Shown here piece after piece: positions 42,888-53,093 of a DNA stretch of 64,000 nt. Within the stretch, counting starts at the first letter, position 1; each line of letters opens with the position of its first letter. The stretch is taken from positions 124,001-188,000 of the forward strand of contig NZ_JAOQKJ010000006.1 in the NCBI RefSeq assembly GCF_025567405.1. The letters run 5' to 3'. Position numbers and translations under genes: made by a program. The notes beneath the pieces are model-generated. The model saw nothing but the letters and a program-made list of their open reading frames with translations. It had not been told where the DNA came from and made no database searches. This DNA is from Suilimivivens aceti (GTDB lineage Bacteria; Bacillota; Clostridia; Lachnospirales; Lachnospiraceae).

Positions 42888-42920
42888 GCCTCGCAGAATT
42901 GTTTTCTGCGGGGCTTTTTT
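42888..42920 (+). terminator. Intrinsic terminator after purL
   Basis: A stem GCCTCGCAGAA / TTCTGCGGGGC (one G-T) with a 5-nt loop is followed by TTTTTT. Confidence 0.87.
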
Positions 42921-43017
42921 GAAAGAAAATATATTTAAGCTAAAACGTAGATAGAATCGAACGAAATAAGTATAATGGCAGTACAAAGAGAAAGGCGGAA
43001 GTGTAAAAGGAGACCAT

Positions 43018-44655
43018 ATGAAAAAGAGAAGTTACTACGTGATACTGTTTGGATTGACGGCACTGCTTCTTTCCAGCTGCGGGAAAAATGCAACAGGTGG
43101 AGCAGAAAGCAGTGAAGCAGGAACCGAGGCAGCAGGCGGTGAATCAGAAGATGGGACAGCAAGCGGAGGAAAGGCCGGATCAGTGACTGGAAGTGCAGTT
43201 ATTCCCCTGTTTGTGGATTACGATTATGAATCCGTATATAGTGATAGTACCTATAAACAACTGATCAGTACCGAAATTCCGAAAGTCATTGTGCTGGATG
43301 ACCAGCATGAGGCCCTTCAGAAAACGCTGGATACGTGGAATCAGGAAATTTATGACGACCAGATGGCAGAGTATACGGAAGCAAAGAATGACTGGATGGA
43401 AATATGGGAAAATGCTGGAGAAGATACTTATGCGCAGGATCTGACCGTTGAGGGAAGCATCAACTTTTTCCGGACAGATGAGAAGTTAATAAGTCTTTAT
43501 TATAATGAATATCTCTGGCTTGGCGGTGCACATCCTTCTACATTTGGAAGGACACTCAATGCAGATCCTTTAACAGGGAAAATACTGACCCTGAGGGATA
43601 TTGCAGCAGATTATGACAGTCTGTATGAAAGAGCCGCAGAGAAGCTTGCTGAGATTAATGAGGAAAGTGGCCTTTATGAAGGGTATGAGGATACCCTGAA
43701 CAGTATTTTTTATGAAGAGAACAGTGACTATGGGGAGCCGTTATTTACAGTTTCTGCGGATGGAGTGACAGTTTATTTTAATATGTATACGCTGGCACCT
43801 TATGCAGCAGGTGCACAGCAGCTTGATTTCCCTTTTGCAGAGTATGGGGATCTGTTTCTGGAAGAATACCAGAAGAAGCAGAAGGACAGTGCTGTGGCAC
43901 TTGAGGAGGAAGAACGGATCAGTATCGATCCTGACGGGGATGGAACAGAGAAAGAGTTTTATTACAGGGCTGACAGAGATGAGGATGGCTATGCCACCTC
44001 CTTTATCATCAGCTATGACGGACAGGAATATGATACGGTAACGCTGAAGGGAACAGAAGATTATATCAGCAGCTACCAGTCTTACGGTTATGTGATCCGC
44101 AGCGAAGATGGAAGATATTTTCTGTATCTGCAGAATTTTGGAGAGGGAGATCAGTCCTATCTGCAGGTGTTTGCCCTGACAGAGGACGGACCTGTATTTG
44201 TGGGAGCAGAAGGGCTTTCCATGAATGGACAGGAAAGGACGGAACTGGATCCGGACAGCTTCCTCATGAGCAGCCGGTTTGATATCCTCGGTACTTACAG
44301 TGCTTTTAAAACCTTCCATACAGGAGAGGATGGCATGCCGGAAACAGAAGATGAACTGTGGACAATAACAGCAGCCTATACAGACTGGAAGATAGAACTG
44401 ACATCTATGGTTGACCTGCAGCTTCCGGTGAGAGAAAAAGGAACAGAAAGAGGAAGCGGCCAGGAAGAAACAGTTCCCGCAGGAAGTACTTTTATACTGA
44501 TGAAAACAGATGGCGTAAATTATGTGGAAGCAGCTCTTCCAGATGGCAGGATCTGTGAATTTACCCTGGAGGCTCCAGAAGAGGATGGATGGGTATGGAA
44601 ACTGAATGGCGAAGATATTGAGGAGTGCTTTACGTATATTCCCTATGCCGGCTGA
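43018..44655 (+). CDS. RsiV/PdaC-type lipoprotein (DUF3298/DUF4163)
   Basis: This 545-aa surface lipoprotein has the signal peptide and lipobox LLLSSC at residues 16-21. A Ser/Gly/Glu-rich linker follows, then the DUF4163-DUF3298 pair typical of RsiV-like proteins (STEIPKVIVLDD, INFFRTDEKLISLYYNEYLW, GGAHPSTFGRTLNADPLTG, TVYFNMYTLAPYAAG). The last roughly 250 residues are an uncharacterised beta-rich region with an Asp-rich loop (SIDPDGDGTEK). RsiV binds lysozyme in Bacillus, but no sigma factor is adjacent here. Function unknown. Confidence 0.78.
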   Translation: MKKRSYYVILFGLTALLLSSCGKNATGGAESSEAGTEAAGGESEDGTASGGKAGSVTGSAVIPLFVDYDYESVYSDSTYKQLISTEIPKVIVLDDQHEALQKTLDTWNQEIYDDQMAEYTEAKNDWMEIWENAGEDTYAQDLTVEGSINFFRTDEKLISLYYNEYLWLGGAHPSTFGRTLNADPLTGKILTLRDIAADYDSLYERAAEKLAEINEESGLYEGYEDTLNSIFYEENSDYGEPLFTVSADGVTVYFNMYTLAPYAAGAQQLDFPFAEYGDLFLEEYQKKQKDSAVALEEEERISIDPDGDGTEKEFYYRADRDEDGYATSFIISYDGQEYDTVTLKGTEDYISSYQSYGYVIRSEDGRYFLYLQNFGEGDQSYLQVFALTEDGPVFVGAEGLSMNGQERTELDPDSFLMSSRFDILGTYSAFKTFHTGEDGMPETEDELWTITAAYTDWKIELTSMVDLQLPVREKGTERGSGQEETVPAGSTFILMKTDGVNYVEAALPDGRICEFTLEAPEEDGWVWKLNGEDIEECFTYIPYAG

Positions 44656-44700
44656 CATAACGGTAAGCTCCAGTATGGCTGAAAGTATGAAAAATGTCAG

Positions 44701-44729
44701 TTGAAGCAGGGGAAACCTTATGCTATAAT
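44701..44729 (+). promoter_or_regulatory. Promoter of carAB
   Basis: TTGAAG (44701-44706), a 17-bp spacer and TATAAT (44724-44729). No PyrR-type attenuator was seen in the short leader. Confidence 0.75.
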
Positions 44730-44776
44730 AAATCGATTATGGATTTTTGGACAAAGGAAGGGAGACGGATACTTAT

Positions 44777-45970
44777 ATGAAGGCATTTTTAATCCTGGAA
44801 GACGGCACCGTTTTTGAAGGAACGCATATCGGCGCAGTCAGGGAAGTGATCAGTGAAATAGTATTCAATACATCAATGGCGGGGTATCTGGAGGTTCTGA
44901 CAGATCCTTCGTATGCCGGTCAGGCAGTGTGCATGACGTATCCTCTGATTGGAAATTACGGGGTATGCCTGGAAGACATGGAATCAGTACAGGCATGGCC
45001 GGATGGATTTATTGTCAGGGAATTATCAAGGATCCCCAGTAATTTCCGAAAGGATATCACGATTCAGGAATTCCTGGAGCAGCAGAATATTCCCGGTATT
45101 GCAGGAATTGATACCAGAGCCCTTACGAAGATCCTCCGTGAAAAGGGTACTATGAATGGCATGATCACTACAGATGAAGCCTATGACCTTAACACAGTTC
45201 TCCCTAGGTTAAAAGAATATACCACCGGCAAGGTAGTGGAAAAGGTAACCTGCAAGGAAAAATATGTGATCAAAGGATCCAGAGATCTTGCAGAAAACGG
45301 AGCGATTTCCGGAAGCGCCAGATTTGATAAGGAAGCTTATGAAGCCGGCGAAAGAGAAATGCGCCCCAGTATCGTAAAGGAATTAAACGGTATTGGCAAG
45401 AAGGTAGCCCTTCTTGATCTTGGCGCCAAGAAGAATATCGCACACTCCCTGGCACAGCGTGGCTGTGATGTGACCGTATATCCGGCACTGACCAGTGCAG
45501 AGGAGATCCTGAATGACCATCCGGACGGCATTATGCTGAGCAACGGCCCGGGAGACCCCAAGGAATGTACCTCTATTATTAAAGAAATTAAAAAGCTGTA
45601 TGATTCAGATGTGCCGATCTTTGCAATCTGCCTCGGACATCAGCTCATGGCGCTGGCTACCGGAGCCGATACCTTCAAGATGAAGTACGGACATCGTGGC
45701 GGTAACCATCCTGTGAAGGATCTGGAGACCGGAAGAGTATATATTTCTTCTCAGAACCACGGCTATGTAGTAGATATGGACAAGCTGGATCCTGCTGTGG
45801 CAGTACCCGCTTTTATCAATGTAAATGATGGAACCAATGAAGGATTAAAATATACGGGAAAGAACATCTTCACCGTACAGTATCATCCGGAGGCATGCCC
45901 GGGTCCTCAGGATTCCGGCTATCTGTTTGACAGATTTATCAAGATGATGGAGGTTAACAAAGATGCCTAA
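44777..45970 (+). CDS. carA: Carbamoyl-phosphate synthase small subunit
   Basis: This 397-aa glutamine amidotransferase subunit supplies ammonia to CarB for pyrimidine and arginine synthesis. The N-terminal domain (LEDGTVFEG, NTSMAGYLEVLTDPSYAGQ) is followed by the class I GATase, with nucleophile Cys in FAICLGHQLMALA, the oxyanion SNGPGDP, and His/Glu in VQYHPEACPGP. The start is the ATG at 44777, with GGGAG upstream at longish spacing. It overlaps carB by 8 bp. Confidence 0.95.
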   Translation: MKAFLILEDGTVFEGTHIGAVREVISEIVFNTSMAGYLEVLTDPSYAGQAVCMTYPLIGNYGVCLEDMESVQAWPDGFIVRELSRIPSNFRKDITIQEFLEQQNIPGIAGIDTRALTKILREKGTMNGMITTDEAYDLNTVLPRLKEYTTGKVVEKVTCKEKYVIKGSRDLAENGAISGSARFDKEAYEAGEREMRPSIVKELNGIGKKVALLDLGAKKNIAHSLAQRGCDVTVYPALTSAEEILNDHPDGIMLSNGPGDPKECTSIIKEIKKLYDSDVPIFAICLGHQLMALATGADTFKMKYGHRGGNHPVKDLETGRVYISSQNHGYVVDMDKLDPAVAVPAFINVNDGTNEGLKYTGKNIFTVQYHPEACPGPQDSGYLFDRFIKMMEVNKDA

Positions 45971-48900
45971 GAATCCTAATGTAAAGCGAGTTATGGTAAT
46001 CGGCTCCGGCCCTATTGTGATTGGTCAGGCAGCAGAGTTTGACTATGCAGGAACCCAGGCCTGTCGTTCCCTGAAGGAAGAGGGTATAGAGGTAATCCTG
46101 GTCAATTCCAACCCGGCAACGATCATGACAGATAAGGATATTGCAGATAAGGTTTATATTGAGCCTTTAACAGCACGTGTCCTCGAGCAGATCATTGAAA
46201 AAGAAAAACCGGACAGCATCCTGCCTACGCTTGGCGGACAGGCCGGACTGAATCTTGGTATGGAGCTTGCAGAAAGCGGGTTCCTTGTTTCCCATGGGGT
46301 AAAGCTCCTCGGAACTACAGCAGCTACCATCAGGAAGGCGGAGGACCGTCAGGAATTCAAGGATACCATGGAAAAGATCGGAGAGCCCTGTGCGGCATCC
46401 AAGGTTGTTGAGAGTGTGGAGGATGGTGTTGCCTTCACAAAGACCATCGGTTATCCGGTAGTACTGCGTCCTGCCTATACTCTTGGCGGAAGCGGCGGTG
46501 GAATCGCCCATAATCAGGCAGAGCTGGAGACCATTCTGGAGAACGGACTGCGTCTTTCCAGAGTAGGACAGGTGTTGGTAGAAAGATGTATCGCAGGCTG
46601 GAAAGAAATCGAATACGAAGTAATGCGTGACAGCGCAGGAAACTGCATCACCGTCTGCAACATGGAAAATATCGACCCGGTTGGGGTACACACCGGAGAC
46701 AGTATCGTAGTGGCACCCTCCCAGACCCTTTCTGACAAGGAATACCAGATGCTCAGAACCGCAGCCCTCAATATCATTGATGAGCTGCAGATCACCGGTG
46801 GATGTAATGTGCAGTTTGCCCTGCATCCGACCAGCTTTGAGTACTGTGTTATCGAGGTAAACCCCAGAGTAAGCCGTTCTTCTGCTCTTGCAAGTAAGGC
46901 AACCGGTTATCCGATCGCCAAGGTGGCAGCGAAGATCGCCCTCGGTTATACATTGGATGAGATCAAGAATGCAATTACAGGAAAGACCTATGCAAGCTTT
47001 GAGCCTACACTGGACTATTGTGTAGTGAAGCTGCCGAGACTTCCTTTTGACAAGTTTATTACAGCAAAGAGAACACTGACCACACAGATGAAGGCTACCG
47101 GAGAGGTTATGAGTATCTGCCATAACTTTGAAGGAGCCCTGATGAAGGCTATCCGTTCCCTGGAGCAGCATGTGGACTGTCTGCTCAGCTATGATTTTTC
47201 TGCCCTGAACAGGGAAGAACTGCTGGAGCGGCTGAAGATCGTAGACGATCAGAGGATTTACGTGATCGCAGAGGCGCTCCGTAAGGGGATCGATTATGAT
47301 GCCATCCATGAGATCACTATGATCGATGAGTGGTTCATTGACAAGCTGGCAATCCTGGTAGAGATGGAAAATGCCCTGAAGGAGGGCCCGCTTACTGTAG
47401 ATCTCCTGAAGGAAGCCAAGAGGCTGGAGTTCCCGGATAATGTCATCAGCAGACTGACCGGCAGACCGGAAGAAGAGATCAAAAAGCTGCGTTATGATAA
47501 TGGCATCGTAGCAGTTTACAAGATGGTAGATACCTGTGCAGCCGAGTTTGAGGCAAGCACACCTTACTATTATTCAGTATATGGCGGCGAGAATGAAGCC
47601 GTAGAGACCAACCCGAAGAAGAAGGTGCTGGTACTTGGCTCAGGACCAATCCGTATCGGACAGGGTATTGAGTTTGACTACTGTTCTGTCCATGCTACCT
47701 GGGCCTTTGCAAAGGCCGGCTATGAAACAGTGATCATTAATAACAATCCGGAAACAGTAAGTACAGACTTTGATATCGCGGATAAGCTGTATTTTGAACC
47801 TCTGACACCGGAAGATGTGGAAAGCATCGTCAATCTGGAAAAGCCGGATGGAGCTGTTGTACAGTTTGGTGGACAGACAGCGATCAAGCTGACAGAAAGC
47901 CTGATGAAGATGGGAGTTCCGATCCTGGGAACCAAGGCAGAGGATGTAGATGCGGCAGAGGACAGAGAGCTGTTTGACAAGATCCTTGAGCAGACAGAAA
48001 TCCCAAGAGCTGCAGGTGGTACAGTTTATACTGCAGAGGAGGCCAAGGCGGTAGCCAACAGGCTGGGTTATCCTGTACTGGTAAGACCTTCTTACGTGCT
48101 TGGCGGACAGGGCATGCAGATCGCCATTTCCGATGAAGAAATAGAAGAATTTATGAACATTATCAACCGGATCGCACAGGATCACCCGATCCTGGTAGAT
48201 AAGTATCTGCAGGGCAAGGAGATCGAGGTTGATGCGGTATGTGATGGAGAAGATATCCTGATTCCAGGTATCATGGAGCATATTGAAAGAACAGGTGTCC
48301 ATTCCGGTGACAGTATTTCTGTATATCCGGCACCGACCATTACAGCTGCAGTGAAGGAAAAGATTGCAGAGTACACCAGAAGACTGGCAAAGGCACTGCA
48401 TGTAAAGGGACTCATCAATATCCAGTTTATTGCGATCGGTGAGGATGTTTATGTTATCGAGGTTAACCCCAGATCCTCCCGTACCGTTCCTTATATCAGC
48501 AAGGTAACCGGTATTCCTATCGTGGATCTGGCTACAGAGGTCATCATTGGCAAGACGATCAGAGAGCTTGGCTATGAGCCGGGACTGCAGCCTGAGGCAG
48601 ATTACTTCGCTATCAAGATGCCGGTATTCTCCTTCGAGAAGATCCGTGGAGCAGAGATCAGCCTTGGGCCGGAAATGAAGTCTACCGGTGAGTGCCTTGG
48701 TATTGCAAAGACCTTTAACGAGGCACTGTACAAGGCATTCCTTGGTGCAGGCGTGGATCTGCCAAAGTACAGGCAGATGATCATCACAGTAAAGGATGCC
48801 GACAAGGGAGAGGCTATTGAGATCGGACAGCGTTTCGAGAAGCTTGGTTATACCATTTATGCAACAAGAAGTACCTGTAATGCGTTAAAGGAAGCAGGAG

Positions 48901-49178
48901 TCCATGCAAGACAGGTCAACAAGATCTCACAGGAATCCCCGACTGTTATGGATCTGATCCTTGGACATAAGATTGACCTTGTCATTGATACACCGACCCA
49001 GGGACGGGATAAGACGAGAGACGGCTTCCTGATCCGTCGTACAGCGATCGAAACCGGTGTCAACTGTATCACTGCCATGGACACGGCAAGGGCACTGGTA
49101 ACCAGCATGGAGCACAAGATGGATCAGTTTACCCTGATTGATGTGGCTTCCATTAAGAGCAGGGGTCTGAAGGAATAA
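45963..49178 (+). CDS. carB: Carbamoyl-phosphate synthase large subunit
   Basis: This 1071-aa enzyme has two homologous ATP-grasp halves (GSGPIVIGQAAEFDYAGTQA near residue 14 and GSGPIRIGQGIEFDYCSVHA near 560; RPAYTLGGSGGGI and RPSYVLGGQGMQI). The C-terminal MGS-like allosteric domain (about 940-1071, IYATRSTCNALKEAGV) is where UMP or ornithine act in relatives. Full family length. Start codon within the carA 3' end, implying coupling. Confidence 0.96.
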   Translation: MPKNPNVKRVMVIGSGPIVIGQAAEFDYAGTQACRSLKEEGIEVILVNSNPATIMTDKDIADKVYIEPLTARVLEQIIEKEKPDSILPTLGGQAGLNLGMELAESGFLVSHGVKLLGTTAATIRKAEDRQEFKDTMEKIGEPCAASKVVESVEDGVAFTKTIGYPVVLRPAYTLGGSGGGIAHNQAELETILENGLRLSRVGQVLVERCIAGWKEIEYEVMRDSAGNCITVCNMENIDPVGVHTGDSIVVAPSQTLSDKEYQMLRTAALNIIDELQITGGCNVQFALHPTSFEYCVIEVNPRVSRSSALASKATGYPIAKVAAKIALGYTLDEIKNAITGKTYASFEPTLDYCVVKLPRLPFDKFITAKRTLTTQMKATGEVMSICHNFEGALMKAIRSLEQHVDCLLSYDFSALNREELLERLKIVDDQRIYVIAEALRKGIDYDAIHEITMIDEWFIDKLAILVEMENALKEGPLTVDLLKEAKRLEFPDNVISRLTGRPEEEIKKLRYDNGIVAVYKMVDTCAAEFEASTPYYYSVYGGENEAVETNPKKKVLVLGSGPIRIGQGIEFDYCSVHATWAFAKAGYETVIINNNPETVSTDFDIADKLYFEPLTPEDVESIVNLEKPDGAVVQFGGQTAIKLTESLMKMGVPILGTKAEDVDAAEDRELFDKILEQTEIPRAAGGTVYTAEEAKAVANRLGYPVLVRPSYVLGGQGMQIAISDEEIEEFMNIINRIAQDHPILVDKYLQGKEIEVDAVCDGEDILIPGIMEHIERTGVHSGDSISVYPAPTITAAVKEKIAEYTRRLAKALHVKGLINIQFIAIGEDVYVIEVNPRSSRTVPYISKVTGIPIVDLATEVIIGKTIRELGYEPGLQPEADYFAIKMPVFSFEKIRGAEISLGPEMKSTGECLGIAKTFNEALYKAFLGAGVDLPKYRQMIITVKDADKGEAIEIGQRFEKLGYTIYATRSTCNALKEAGVHARQVNKISQESPTVMDLILGHKIDLVIDTPTQGRDKTRDGFLIRRTAIETGVNCITAMDTARALVTSMEHKMDQFTLIDVASIKSRGLKE

Positions 49179-49189
49179 CAGGAGAGGAT

Positions 49190-50080
49190 ATGATCGGTAA
49201 TCTGGAATACTATAAGGTATTTTATTATGCAGCATCATATGGAAGTATAACAAAGGCGGCTGTGGCACTTTCTGTGTCACAGCCTGCTGTAAGCCAGGCA
49301 ATCAGACAGCTGGAGGAGAGCCTTGGTGCAAAGCTGTTTATCCGTGCATCCCGGGGCATCCGGTTGACTGCAGAGGGAGAACAGCTTTTTTTGTCTGTAA
49401 AAAAAGGTTATGAGGAGATTGAAAAGGGAGAGAGGCAGCTTCGTCAGATGCTGGATCTGGAAAGCGGAGAGATAAGAGTGGGAGCCAGTGATATGACGCT
49501 CCGGTTTTATCTGCTGCCTTTTCTTGAAAAATACCATGAGAAATATCCGCATATCAAGGTTACAGTAACCAATGCCCCAACACCGGAAACCCGGCAGCTT
49601 CTGAAGGAAGACCAGATCGACTTTGGACTGATCACGTCACCCTTTGAGGAGCAGGAGGAGCAGGAGACTTTTCCGGTGAAGGAGATTGAGGACTGCTTTG
49701 TAGCAGGAAGAAAATTTATCCAGTATAAAAATAAGATGCTGGATCTGCAGGAGCTGGAAAAGCTCCCTTTGATCTGTCTTGAAAAAAATACCAGTACCAG
49801 GGCATGCATGGATCGGTTTCTCTATCAGAATCATGTGGAAATGCATCCTGAATTTGAACTGGCGACCAGTGACATGATTGTGCAGTTTGCCCTGCGTAAT
49901 CTGGGGGTAGGCTGTGTGATGAGGGAGTTTGCAAAAGAGCAGCTGGAGTCTGGCAGACTGTTTGAACTGCGGTTTAATAAGATCATACCAAGACGGCATA
50001 TCTGTGTGCTGAAAGAAAAAAGAAAGCCCCTTTCCAAAGCGGCAGAGGGACTTTTTGAAATGCTTCAGAAGGATTTTTGA
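49190..50080 (+). CDS. LysR-family transcriptional regulator
   Basis: This 296-aa regulator has an N-terminal winged HTH (YYAASYGSITKAAVALSVSQ, PAVSQAIRQLEESLGAKLF) and the two-lobed effector domain (GEIRVGASDMTLRFYLLPFL onward, cut by typical LysR features such as FALRNLGVGCVMRE). It starts 12 bp after carB, so it may be on the carAB transcript. Effector unknown. Its last 16 bases overlap the convergent small membrane protein gene. Confidence 0.92.
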   Translation: MIGNLEYYKVFYYAASYGSITKAAVALSVSQPAVSQAIRQLEESLGAKLFIRASRGIRLTAEGEQLFLSVKKGYEEIEKGERQLRQMLDLESGEIRVGASDMTLRFYLLPFLEKYHEKYPHIKVTVTNAPTPETRQLLKEDQIDFGLITSPFEEQEEQETFPVKEIEDCFVAGRKFIQYKNKMLDLQELEKLPLICLEKNTSTRACMDRFLYQNHVEMHPEFELATSDMIVQFALRNLGVGCVMREFAKEQLESGRLFELRFNKIIPRRHICVLKEKRKPLSKAAEGLFEMLQKDF

Positions 50081-50352
50081 TCAGGTTTTTCAGCTTCTGG
50101 TGCATCTGCAAGGGTATGCTTACCTGTATACTTACCGTAGACCCAGATATAGATCCACAGAAGGATCGGAAGACCGACCGTTGCCATCAGGCAGGCTGCA
50201 AAGAGTTGGTCAGAGCCTTCAAAATCCAGAATGGCAAATATAAGAGTCGCCACATACAGGAGAACAAGAAGTACGACACAGATCAGAGCTCCAATCTGTC
50301 TGGCACGCCTGGTTTTCGGATTTGTGATTTCATTTTTATGCGCTTGCTTCAT
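50065..50352 (-). CDS. Small two-span membrane protein of unknown function
   Basis: This 95-aa protein has a basic N-terminus (KQAHKNEITNPKTRRARQ), two membrane helices (ALICVVLLVLLYVATLIFAI and LFAACLMATVGLPILLWIYI) and a polar C-terminus ending EAEKPDQKSF. I chose the Met before KQAHKN, which has AAGGG ten bases upstream; an 11-residue longer frame exists. Not recognised. It converges on the LysR gene with a 16-bp overlap and is divergent from the mannosidase gene. Confidence 0.65.
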   Translation of the reverse strand: MKQAHKNEITNPKTRRARQIGALICVVLLVLLYVATLIFAILDFEGSDQLFAACLMATVGLPILLWIYIWVYGKYTGKHTLADAPEAEKPDQKSF

Positions 50353-50503
50353 GACGCAGTTTCCCTTCTTTTCGTTTTTATACAAAACAAGTATAGCATA
50401 GAAAGGACGATTTTGTACAATTTTCTACTCAAAAGTTTCTATTTCCAATGAAGGAGGTATGCTATACTGAAGAACAGAAAATAAATGAACTGGGAGTAAA
50501 GAA

Positions 50504-52969
50504 ATGGAAAAACAGATATTAAATGGAAACTGGAATTTAAAAATAAAGGGAAAGGACAGCGGACTGATTCCCGAGAAAGGCATTCCGGTACAGATACCGG
50601 GCTCTGTTTACAGTGCCCTTCTTGCGGGAAGCTATATTCCTGATCCCTATTACAGAGATAATGAGCTGCAGGTTCTGCCGCTGATGGACAATGACTTCAC
50701 CTTTTCCGATACCTTCATGGCAGAGAAGAAGGCTGGGGAGTATGACAGCGTACTTCTCAGGTTTGAAGGAATCGATACACTGGCAGATATTTTCCTGAAT
50801 GATATATTTCTTGGAAGCACCTGCAATATGCACAGAACCTATGAGTTTGATGTAGCAGAAAGCTTAAGAGAGGGGGAGAATACCCTGCGGGTAGAGCTTC
50901 ATTCGCCTACCAGATACATCAAGGAAGAAAATGAAAAGGTATATACCGGTGGTTCCGGGGATGCCATGGAAGGCTTTCCACATCTTAGAAAGGCACACTG
51001 TATGTTTGGATGGGACTGGGGTCCCAGGCTCCCTGATGCTGGTATTTTCAGAGAGGTTTCCCTGCTGTATATCGCGAAAAGCCGTTTTGATTCTGTGTAT
51101 ATCACGCAGGAGCACGAAGAGGGCAGAGTAACTCTTGACTTTGATGTGGCACTTGAACTGTTTACAGAGGAGGATAACACAAGGATAGAGGTCATTGTAA
51201 CAGATCCTGAGGGCAGAACCTATGTGCCGGCAGAAGGGGCTGATCCGGAGGATTATCATATCGTTATAACAGATCCGAAGCTCTGGTGGCCGAGAGGCTA
51301 CGGAGAGCAGCCCCTTTATCAGGTAAAGCTGACTCTGTTTTCTGGGGATGGTGCAGTGCTGGATACCTATGAAAGAAGGATCGGACTCCGTACCCTGACG
51401 GTGAATACAGATAAGGATGAATGGGGTGAGTGCTTTGCCCATGAAGTGAATGGCGTGAAGATCTTTGCCATGGGTGCAGACTATATCCCTGAGGATAATC
51501 TGTTCTCCAGGATAAACAAAGAAAGAACCAGGAAGCTTCTTTCCGATGCAGCAGCTGTTAATCATAACAGTATCAGGGTCTGGGGCGGCGGTTATTATCC
51601 TGACGATTATTTCTTTGATATCTGTGATGAGCTGGGACTTCTGGTATGGCAGGACTTCATGTTTGCCTGTGCCAGCTATGAGCTGGATGATGATTTTGAA
51701 CGTAATATCACAGCAGAAATCCGGGATAACGTCAGAAGGCTCCGGCATCATGCCTGCCTTGCCCTGTGGTGTGGTAATAACGAAATGGAGACACAGACGT
51801 TAGATAAGGCATGGAAGCCCTCCATCAAGCAGAAATACGATTATATCAAGATTTTTGAATATATCATTCCCCATATCCTGCAGGAGGAGGATCCGGTGAC
51901 CTTTTACTGGCCATCCAGTCCCTCATCAGGTGGAAACTATGATGATCCATGGGATGAAAATCGTGGAGATACCCATTACTGGGCAGTGTGGCATGGCAAC
52001 AAGCCCTTTACCGATTACAGGAATTACCACTTCCGTTATCTGTCTGAGTTTGGATTCCAGTCCTTTCCATGTATGCAGACAGTAGAGACCTTTACGGAGC
52101 CACAGGATCGGAACATTTTCTCCAGGGTGATGGAAATGCACCAGAGAAATACATCAGCCAACGGTAAGATCATGAATTACCTGTCAGCAACCTATCTTTA
52201 TCCGAAGAATTTTGACCAGCTGTTATATGCTTCCCAGCTCCTGCAGGCAGATGCGATCCGCTATGGGGTGGAGCATTTCCGCAGAAACCGTGGCAGATGT
52301 ATGGGAGCTGTGGTATGGCAGCTCAATGATATTTGGCCGGTAGCATCCTGGGCAAGCATCGATTACTATGGACGATGGAAGGCGCTGCACTATGCAGAAA
52401 AGAGAATGTATGCACCGGTTATGATCTCCTGCGAGGAAACAGGGGAACTCAGTGAAAGACCGTTCTGTGTATCAGAGCCGCATCCTATTTTGGTAAAGGC
52501 AAGGCTTCATGTAGCGAATGAGACCATGCAGGAGGTAAAGGGAATTGTGAAATGGAAGGTATGCCTGCCTGACAGTTCTGTGCTTCTTGAGGGGGGACAG
52601 GAGCTGACGGTGCCTGCTCTTGACGGTGTATGGCTTGATCAGATCGATCTGGAGGACTTTGAAGAGAGAAAGATCCACATCAGCTATGCCTTTATTGTTA
52701 ATGGAGAGGTGGTATCTGAAAACAGCTGTCTGTTTACAGCGCCAAAACACTATTTCTTTGAGGATCCCAGGCTTTCAGTAAGGGCAGAAGGAAATAAGGT
52801 TACAGTCAGGGCTGAAAAATATGCCAAGAATGTCATGATTGGAAATGCTGATGGAAGCTTAAAGCTTTCTGATAATTTCTTTGATATGGAAGCTGGAGAA
52901 AAAACGGTCGAAGTGCTTGAGGGAAATACGGATACCCTTTCTGTCAGATCTGTTTATAATATTGCCTAA
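50504..52969 (+). CDS. Beta-mannosidase (glycoside hydrolase family 2)
   Basis: This 821-aa cytoplasmic enzyme releases mannose from the non-reducing end of beta-mannosides. N-terminal sugar-binding and immunoglobulin-like domains (NGNWNLKIKGKD, PGSVYSALLAGSYIPDPYYRDNE split) precede the GH2 barrel. The acid/base Glu is in LWCGNNEME (near 427) and the nucleophile Glu in LSEFGFQSFP (near 512). The family hallmark GWDWGPRLPDAGI is present. No signal peptide. GGGAG lies seven bases upstream of the ATG, and an extended -10 (TGCTATACT, about 50461-50469) is the likely promoter. No mannan transporter is adjacent. Confidence 0.93.
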   Translation: MEKQILNGNWNLKIKGKDSGLIPEKGIPVQIPGSVYSALLAGSYIPDPYYRDNELQVLPLMDNDFTFSDTFMAEKKAGEYDSVLLRFEGIDTLADIFLNDIFLGSTCNMHRTYEFDVAESLREGENTLRVELHSPTRYIKEENEKVYTGGSGDAMEGFPHLRKAHCMFGWDWGPRLPDAGIFREVSLLYIAKSRFDSVYITQEHEEGRVTLDFDVALELFTEEDNTRIEVIVTDPEGRTYVPAEGADPEDYHIVITDPKLWWPRGYGEQPLYQVKLTLFSGDGAVLDTYERRIGLRTLTVNTDKDEWGECFAHEVNGVKIFAMGADYIPEDNLFSRINKERTRKLLSDAAAVNHNSIRVWGGGYYPDDYFFDICDELGLLVWQDFMFACASYELDDDFERNITAEIRDNVRRLRHHACLALWCGNNEMETQTLDKAWKPSIKQKYDYIKIFEYIIPHILQEEDPVTFYWPSSPSSGGNYDDPWDENRGDTHYWAVWHGNKPFTDYRNYHFRYLSEFGFQSFPCMQTVETFTEPQDRNIFSRVMEMHQRNTSANGKIMNYLSATYLYPKNFDQLLYASQLLQADAIRYGVEHFRRNRGRCMGAVVWQLNDIWPVASWASIDYYGRWKALHYAEKRMYAPVMISCEETGELSERPFCVSEPHPILVKARLHVANETMQEVKGIVKWKVCLPDSSVLLEGGQELTVPALDGVWLDQIDLEDFEERKIHISYAFIVNGEVVSENSCLFTAPKHYFFEDPRLSVRAEGNKVTVRAEKYAKNVMIGNADGSLKLSDNFFDMEAGEKTVEVLEGNTDTLSVRSVYNIA

Positions 52970-53017
52970 ATGGCTATTGCTACTACCCAAATAATGTCAT
53001 TTTGTATGAGAATATTG

Positions 53018-53057
53018 CATACTCCCGGTTGTTGAACAGCCGGGAGTATGTTACAAT
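53018..53057 (+). promoter_or_regulatory. Inverted repeat overlapping a weak promoter
   Basis: A perfect 11-bp inverted repeat CATACTCCCGG / CCGGGAGTATG (53018-53028 and 53040-53050) lies between the mannosidase stop and the GGDEF-EAL gene. TTGTTG (53029-53034), 17 bp and TACAAT (53052-53057) could be a promoter running through it. It may be a terminator, an operator, or both. Confidence 0.42.
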
Positions 53058-53093
53058 TATAAGGGTTATCTTTTGACGAAAGAGGGGTATAGC

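Noticed and set aside
46167..47309. 380-codon open frame on the minus strand inside carB
   Set aside because: It is fully antisense to a clearly coding ATP-grasp gene and has a low-complexity translation without family features; a shadow frame.
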